Source: Microbacteriaceae bacterium (lineage in GTDB: Bacteria; Actinomycetota; Actinomycetes; Actinomycetales; Microbacteriaceae). From it: DNA of 5,716 nt. Below the pieces are notes generated by a model. That model was not told the origin of the DNA. It saw only the letters and a list, made by a program, of their open reading frames with translations, and did no database searches. This document shows positions 1 to 5,716 of this stretch, one piece after another; the stretch's first letter is position 1; each line of letters starts with the position of its first letter. The position numbers and the translations under genes are program-made. The stretch lies in contig WOYR01000228.1 in assembly GCA_011620705.1 (NCBI GenBank), forward strand, positions 1-5,716. Reading direction: 5' to 3'.

Positions 1-78
1 ATGTTCGAGTAAACCGAACAAGTCGTCGAGATTCCGCCTGGGGAGGAAAGGAGGATGGCGCTCCTCCACCAGCCGGGC
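1..78. other. Unassigned sequence downstream of ccsB
   Basis: This stretch follows the ccsB stop codon on the minus strand and reaches the window edge. I see no supportable gene in it. It holds three short inverted repeats: a 6-base pair arm set at 2-7 and 15-20, GGAGG/CCTCC at 50-54 and 63-67, and a palindrome at 74-88 that covers the ccsB stop. A plus-strand frame starts at ATG 55 directly after AGGAGG, but the spacing is zero and the frame is antisense to ccsB, so I do not call it. The adjacent gene lies outside the window. Confidence 0.5.
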
Positions 79-88
79 TCAGAGCCCG
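74..88 (-). terminator. Possible hairpin at the end of ccsB
   Basis: A perfect palindrome, CGGGCTC-A-GAGCCCG, spans the end of ccsB, and the TGA stop codon (81-79) lies within it. As RNA it could form a 6 base pair GC-rich stem with a 3-base loop at the 3' end of the operon transcript. No U-run follows on the minus strand, so it is not a standard intrinsic terminator. It may be a weak or U-less terminator, a 3' stabilising hairpin, or chance in a GC-rich region. A second weak stem (50-54 with 63-67) follows it. Confidence 0.3.
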
Positions 89-1074
89 CTGTATGCGTGC
101 AGCCCCTTGAAGAACAGGTTGACGACGGTGTAGTTGAAGAGCACGGCGACGAAGCCGATGATCGCGAGCCAGGCCGAGCGGGAGCCGCGCCATCCGCGGG
201 TCGCCCTGGCGTGGATGTACCCGGCGAAGGTGACCCAGATGATGAAGGTCCAGACCTCCTTGGTGTCCCAGCCCCAGTAGCGGCCCCATGCGCGATCGGC
301 CCAGATCGCCCCCGCCATGAGCGTGAAGGTCCAGAACGCGAAGCCGATGACGATCACCCGGTACGCGATGCTCTCCAGCACCTCCGATGAGGGGAAGGTC
401 GCCAGGAACGGCGCTCGCTTCAGGCCTCCCGCCTCGCGGCGGGACTGCAGCAGCTGGGCGATCGAGAGCCCGCCGCCGATGGCGAAGAACCCGGTGCCGA
501 GGGTGGCCACGAACACGTGGATGACCAGCCACGCCGACTGGAGAGCCGGCGGCAGCGGCGTCACCGCCACATAGAAGTTGACGCTGGCCAGCCCGAGCAG
601 CAGGACCACGATCCCGACGATGTACACGCCGAGGAACTTCACGTCGCGCCAGAGCTGGACGAAGATGAAGACGCCGATCATGATGGCCGTGCCGGTCATG
701 GCGAACTCGTAGAGATTCGCCCACGGCACGCGCCCGGCCGCGAGCCCGCGCAGCACCAGCGCGATCAGGTGCACGACCCAGCCGACGATCACGAGGGCGT
801 AGCCGGTGCGCTGGTAACGGCTGGCCCTGCCTATGACGGATGCCGCGGCAGGGGGGGCAGGCGGGGCCGCCTTCTCGAGAACGGCGGTTCCGCCGCTCCC
901 CGCCGTCGAACCGCTCGAGCCCTCCGGGACGCCCGCAATCGCATGGGTGCTGGAGGCCTGGGCGATCGCCGACCGCTTCGACAGGTCGAGCACGAAGGCG
1001 ATGAAGGCCAGCACATACACGGCGATCGCCGAGTAGACGGCCACGACGGAGTATGCGGCGAGGGTTGCGGTCAC
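79..1074 (-). CDS. ccsB: CcsB/CcsA-family cytochrome c synthase subunit (System II haem handling protein)
   Basis: This 331-residue multi-pass membrane protein belongs to the CcsA/CcsB/ResC family, which with ResB exports haem and ligates it to apocytochrome c on the outer face of the membrane. The family signature is visible as the tryptophan-rich WWD segment, WGRYWGWDTKE, at about residues 263-273. Histidines that fit haem-ligand positions are H102, H186 (VIHVFVATLG), H288 (GYIHAR) and H326 (GLHAYSG); exact role assignment is inference. I count about eight hydrophobic segments. Between the first (about 5-30) and second (about 90-110) lies a Gly/Ser/Ala/Pro-rich cytoplasmic linker, residues 37-80, which looks variable and disordered. 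The start is GTG, preceded by AGGA with 7-base spacing inside the end of resB; no in-frame alternative lies nearby. It is the last gene of the operon, 9 bases after resB. In M. tuberculosis the equivalent is called ccsA. Confidence 0.93.
   Translation of the reverse strand: MTATLAAYSVVAVYSAIAVYVLAFIAFVLDLSKRSAIAQASSTHAIAGVPEGSSGSTAGSGGTAVLEKAAPPAPPAAASVIGRASRYQRTGYALVIVGWVVHLIALVLRGLAAGRVPWANLYEFAMTGTAIMIGVFIFVQLWRDVKFLGVYIVGIVVLLLGLASVNFYVAVTPLPPALQSAWLVIHVFVATLGTGFFAIGGGLSIAQLLQSRREAGGLKRAPFLATFPSSEVLESIAYRVIVIGFAFWTFTLMAGAIWADRAWGRYWGWDTKEVWTFIIWVTFAGYIHARATRGWRGSRSAWLAIIGFVAVLFNYTVVNLFFKGLHAYSGL
851..857 (-). repeat. Seven-C homopolymer within the ccsB linker
   Basis: The coding strand of ccsB carries seven consecutive C residues in the codons for the PPAPP stretch at about residues 71-75, in the low-complexity cytoplasmic linker. 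It is the kind of tract where polymerase slippage or sequencing error can shift the frame. A shift here would truncate nearly the whole protein after the first membrane segment. Confidence 0.6.
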
Positions 1075-1083
1075 GTGGTCATC

Positions 1084-2785
<1,702 letters not shown>

Positions 2786-2808
<23 letters not shown>

Positions 2809-3517
2809 GACCCGCTCCTATGCTCGTGATGAATGCCCGCCAGATCCCGCTGACCATCAGCACCCCGATGATGATCAGCAGCACGCCGCCCGCGATGTTG
2901 ACCGCCCGGATGTGGCGCTTCACGAAAGCGACCGATCCGCCGACCCAGCCGAAGCCGATCGCGACCAGCAGGAAGGGGATGCCGAGCCCGACGCAGTACG
3001 CCAGGCCGACGATCAGCGCCCGACCCAGGTTCCCCTGGTCGAGCACCATCGACTGCACGGCGACCAGCGTCGGACCGACGCACGGCGTCCAGCCGACGGC
3101 GAACACGATGCCGAGCAGCGGGGCTCCGATCAGGCCGGCGCGGGGCTGCCATCGCGGCTTGAGGGTGCGCTGCAGGAAGCTGACCTGGCCGATGAAGACG
3201 ATGCCCATGATGATCACGACGACGCCGGCGATCCGCAGGATGAGGTCGGTGTACTCGGTCACGAACACCCCGACCGTGCCGACCAGCAACGAGACGGCGA
3301 GGAACACCAGCGAGAAGCCGGCGATGAAGAGCGCGACGCCGAGCAGCATCCGGCCGCGGGTGCGCTCGCGCCCGGTGCTGACGCCGCTGACGTAGCCGAG
3401 GTAGCCGGGCACGAGCGGCAGCACGCACGGCGACAGGAAGGAGAGCAGTCCGGCCGCGATCGCGATCGGGACCGCGAACCAGAGACCGCCGCTCAGGACG
3501 ATGGCGCCGGGGTTCAC
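2786..3517 (-). CDS. ccdA: CcdA-type thiol:disulfide interchange membrane protein
   Basis: This 243-residue membrane protein has the size and layout of CcdA, the short DsbD-like transporter that passes electrons from cytoplasmic thioredoxin to extracytoplasmic thiol proteins. I count six hydrophobic segments (about 12-37, 57-80, 92-111, 130-155, 165-190 and 207-225). The two redox cysteines are visible in their usual settings: C31 in FLSPCVLPLVPGYLGY and C146 in GWTPCVGPTL. C175 is an extra, probably non-catalytic, cysteine. The start is GTG, and its bases form a GTGA overlap with the stop of the upstream lipoprotein gene; I see no ribosome site, so translation is probably coupled to that gene. 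The 3' end overlaps resB by 23 bases. Its likely partner is the adjacent CPPC lipoprotein, which it would re-reduce for cytochrome c maturation. Confidence 0.95.
2815..2819 (-). promoter_or_regulatory. Ribosome binding site that fixes the TTG start of resB
   Basis: AGGAG stands 6 bases upstream of TTG 2808 and lies inside the last codons of ccdA. It is the strongest Shine-Dalgarno match among the start sites in this window. It decides in favour of the TTG start and the 23-base overlap over the later GTG at 2700. Confidence 0.65.
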
Positions 3518-4113
3518 GAGCTCGGCTCGGCGAGCGTCGAGTCGAGGACGGTGCCCACCAGGGAAGGGCTCGTGATCAGCCCGCTGAAGCGCGCGGCGAC
3601 CCGACCCTTTGCGTCGATGATCAGGGTGGTCGGCACCGCGTTCGCCGAGATCTTGCCGGTGAAGGCGACGGTCATGGAGCCGGTCGCCGCGTCGAGGATC
3701 GATGGGTAGGTGACCCCGTGGCTCTTCTCGAAACTGATCGCCGTCGGACCGGTATCGGTCTTGTTCACCCCGAGGAAGACCACGCCCTTGCTCGAATACT
3801 GCTGGTTGAGCTTCTCGAGATTCGGGGCCTCGAGCCGGCAGGGCGGGCAGTCGGCGTACCAGAAGTTGAGCACGACGACCTTGCCGCGGTAGTCGGCGCT
3901 CGACACCGTCCCGCCGGTGTCGAGCGTTCCCGACCAGCTGATCGGCGCGCCGCGGTCGGCGGCGGCGATGGTCCTGGTGGTCCCATCGGATGAGACGTAG
4001 TTGCCGGTCGTGTCGCCGGAGTTGTACTCGGTCGCGAGACGGTCGTTCGACGAGCAGCCGGCGAGAGCCAGCAAGGCGGCGGCCGACATCGCGATGGCGG
4101 TGAGGCGCTTCAC
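3514..4113 (-). CDS. Thioredoxin-like lipoprotein, TlpA/ResA family
   Basis: This 199-residue protein is a membrane-anchored thiol-disulfide oxidoreductase. The N-terminus is a lipoprotein signal: MKR, a hydrophobic stretch, and the lipobox LAGC with lipidated cysteine C20. A spacer of about 40 residues precedes a thioredoxin fold of the AhpC/TSA-Redoxin-like type, with active site WYADCPPCR (C89 and C92) and the expected cis-proline at P161 in AVPTT. CPPC rather than CEPC/CGPC is seen in several TlpA-like proteins. In System II it would reduce the CXXCH cysteines of apocytochrome c, or a disulfide delivered by other oxidases, and be recycled by CcdA next door. The frame stays open upstream to 4431, but that part is antisense-like and overlaps the phosphatase gene. 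The GTG at 4113 puts the signal peptide at residue 1, has GGGAG 4 bases upstream, and forms a GTGA overlap with the preceding stop. Symbol left empty because tlpA and resA are both used. Confidence 0.93.
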   Translation of the reverse strand: MKRLTAIAMSAAALLALAGCSSNDRLATEYNSGDTTGNYVSSDGTTRTIAAADRGAPISWSGTLDTGGTVSSADYRGKVVVLNFWYADCPPCRLEAPNLEKLNQQYSSKGVVFLGVNKTDTGPTAISFEKSHGVTYPSILDAATGSMTVAFTGKISANAVPTTLIIDAKGRVAARFSGLITSPSLVGTVLDSTLAEPSS

Positions 4114-4778
4114 ACTGCTCCCAGATCGATGGACTCTGCCAGCAATGCTGCCGCAGGTTCCTGATAGTCGACCTCGACGAACGCGCCCGCTCCGTCGGCG
4201 CCGGCCGAAGGATCCCAGGCGAGCGTCGTGATGCTCGAGAGCGAGCAGCGGCGATGGCGCGGGTCGGTGGCGAGCGGCTTGCCCTGCACCGTCCTGGACA
4301 CCATCCAGATCGGGAGCTGGTGGCTCACGAGCACCACCTCGCCGCGCTCGACCGAGTCGTGCGCGGCGGCGACGGCGGCCATCATCCTGGCCGCGACCGA
4401 GACGAAGGGCTCGCCCCACGAGGGCTTCCACGGGTTGATCAGCCGGCGGGCCAGCAGCGGGTTCCGGCGCAGCGCCGTGCGGATGTTGGCGCCCTCGAAC
4501 TTGTTCTCGGGCTCGATGAGACGATCGTCGATCTCCAGGCCGGGTGTCTCGAGAACGCCCCGGAACTCCTCCAGCCAGGGCTGCGCGCTCTCGCGCGTCC
4601 TCGTCAACGGACTGGCGTTCACCTTCACGATGCGACGGCCCGCCATCGACTCCGCTGCGAGCTTCGCCATCTGCCGTCCGAGTTCGCTCAGATGGAACTC
4701 CGGCAGCCGCCCGTAGAGCACGCCGCCCGGGTTGAGCACCTCGCCGTGACGGACGAGATGGATGAGATCGGCGGGCAC
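4110..4778 (-). CDS. Histidine phosphatase superfamily protein (phosphoglycerate mutase-like)
   Basis: This 222-residue cytoplasmic protein is a branch-1 histidine phosphatase. The phosphohistidine motif LVRHGEV gives R10 and H11, the second arginine is R60 in ASPLTRTRESA, and the second histidine is H153 in VLVSHQLPIW. The acidic stretch LIEPENKFEG (about 87-96) probably contains the proton donor, perhaps E89. It is annotated as phosphoglycerate mutase in many genomes, but proteins of this type are usually phosphatases of unknown or broad substrate and I do not assign one. It is the first gene of the cytochrome c maturation operon, and its homologue occupies the same place in M. tuberculosis (Rv0525). 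Its stop overlaps the lipoprotein start by 4 bases. The GTG start places the RHG motif at the usual residue 10-12. No good ribosome site precedes it, and a -10 element ends 7 bases upstream, so the transcript may be leaderless. Confidence 0.9.
   Translation of the reverse strand: MPADLIHLVRHGEVLNPGGVLYGRLPEFHLSELGRQMAKLAAESMAGRRIVKVNASPLTRTRESAQPWLEEFRGVLETPGLEIDDRLIEPENKFEGANIRTALRRNPLLARRLINPWKPSWGEPFVSVAARMMAAVAAAHDSVERGEVVLVSHQLPIWMVSRTVQGKPLATDPRHRRCSLSSITTLAWDPSAGADGAGAFVEVDYQEPAAALLAESIDLGAV
4118..4122 (-). promoter_or_regulatory. Ribosome binding site for the TlpA-like gene
   Basis: GGGAG lies 4 bases upstream of GTG 4113, inside the last codons of the phosphatase gene. The spacing is on the short side. 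Together with the signal peptide starting at the same codon it supports this start over the longer open frame. Confidence 0.4.
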
Positions 4779-4785
4779 GCCGCCC

Positions 4786-4814
4786 AGTCTACGGTTCGCG
4801 CGCCGGCCGGTTCC
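4786..4814 (-). promoter_or_regulatory. Candidate promoter of the phosphatase-ccs operon
   Basis: The -10 candidate TAGACT (4791-4786) fits the actinobacterial TANNNT pattern. It ends 7 bases before GTG 4778, which would place the transcript start at or next to the start codon. A GGAACC (4814-4809) stands 17 bases upstream in the -35 position. GGAAC is the type of -35 used by several extracytoplasmic-function sigma factors, but the matching -10 core is CGTA rather than CGTT, so sigma assignment is open. Confidence 0.42.
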
Positions 4815-4841
4815 GAGCGCCGCAGACGCGGCGGCCGCCCG

Positions 4842-4847
4842 TAGACT
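4842..4847 (+). promoter_or_regulatory. Candidate -10 element of aspS
   Basis: TAGACT fits TANNNT and ends 8 bases before the aspS GTG. A start of transcription about 7 bases downstream would leave essentially no leader. The GAGGA at 4849-4853 is only 2 bases from the GTG, too close to serve as a ribosome site. No convincing -35 is visible 16-18 bases upstream. Confidence 0.45.
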
Positions 4848-4855
4848 CGAGGATC

Positions 4856-5716
<861 letters not shown>

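Larger units (their letters stand above)
4779..4855. promoter_or_regulatory. Divergent intergenic region between the ccs operon and aspS
   Basis: These 77 bases separate two divergent start codons, so both promoters must lie here or within the genes. Each side carries the same nine bases, CCGTAGACT, pointing outward, with the TAGACT hexamer 7 (minus strand) or 8 (plus strand) bases before the GTG. The middle is very GC-rich with no clear -35 for aspS. I see no riboswitch or T-box structure ahead of aspS. Confidence 0.6.

Noticed and set aside
2..20. LexA/SOS box
   Set aside because: The half-sites are in the order GTTCG...CGAAC, the reverse of the CGAAC-N4-GTTCG arrangement, and the spacer is 7.
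55..390. Plus-strand frame starting at ATG 55 right after AGGAGG
   Set aside because: The ribosome site abuts the ATG with no spacing, and the frame is antisense to ccsB with a low-complexity product.
4114..4431. N-terminal extension of the TlpA-like frame to position 4431
   Set aside because: It would bury the lipoprotein signal at about residue 107, and its sequence is an alternative-frame reading of the phosphatase gene.
4779..4855. T-box riboswitch or attenuator ahead of aspS
   Set aside because: The region is too short, there is no T-box-like sequence or terminator stem with U-run, and the start appears leaderless.

Overview
The window reads as chromosomal DNA of a high-GC actinobacterium, most likely a member of Microbacteriaceae or close kin. 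The reasons are the strong G/C bias at third codon positions, the use of GTG or TTG as the start codon of all six genes, TANNNT-type -10 elements, and a gene order matching the cytochrome c maturation locus of actinobacteria (in Mycobacterium tuberculosis, Rv0525 to Rv0529, recalled from memory). The family-level placement is inference.

Layout. Positions 79-4778 hold one compact minus-strand operon, transcribed right to left: a histidine-phosphatase (phosphoglycerate mutase-like) protein, a thioredoxin-like lipoprotein of the TlpA/ResA type, ccdA, resB and ccsB. Junctions are very tight: a 4-base overlap, a 4-base overlap, a 23-base overlap and a 9-base gap, which suggests one transcript with translational coupling. 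To the right a 77-base divergent intergenic region (4779-4855) separates the operon from aspS on the plus strand, which runs off the window end after 287 codons. The first 78 bases lie downstream of ccsB and contain short inverted repeats but no gene I can support.

Function. CcdA carries reducing equivalents across the membrane, the lipoprotein TlpA/ResA uses its CPPC pair to reduce apocytochrome c (or to keep haem-ligating cysteines reduced), and ResB plus CcsB form the System II cytochrome c synthase that exports haem and attaches it covalently to CXXCH motifs outside the membrane. This would serve c-type cytochromes such as those of the bcc-type complex, none of which is in the window. The phosphatase is a conserved neighbour of unknown substrate. 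AspS is of the archaeal-like, shorter class (AspS2), likely the non-discriminating kind that also charges tRNA-Asn.

I find no mobile element, CRISPR, RNA gene or clearly undescribed system. The most interesting points are the mirrored CCGTAGACT promoter elements at leaderless spacing in the divergent region, the archaeal-like AspRS with an unusual residue at a probable specificity position, and the complete absence of ATG starts.
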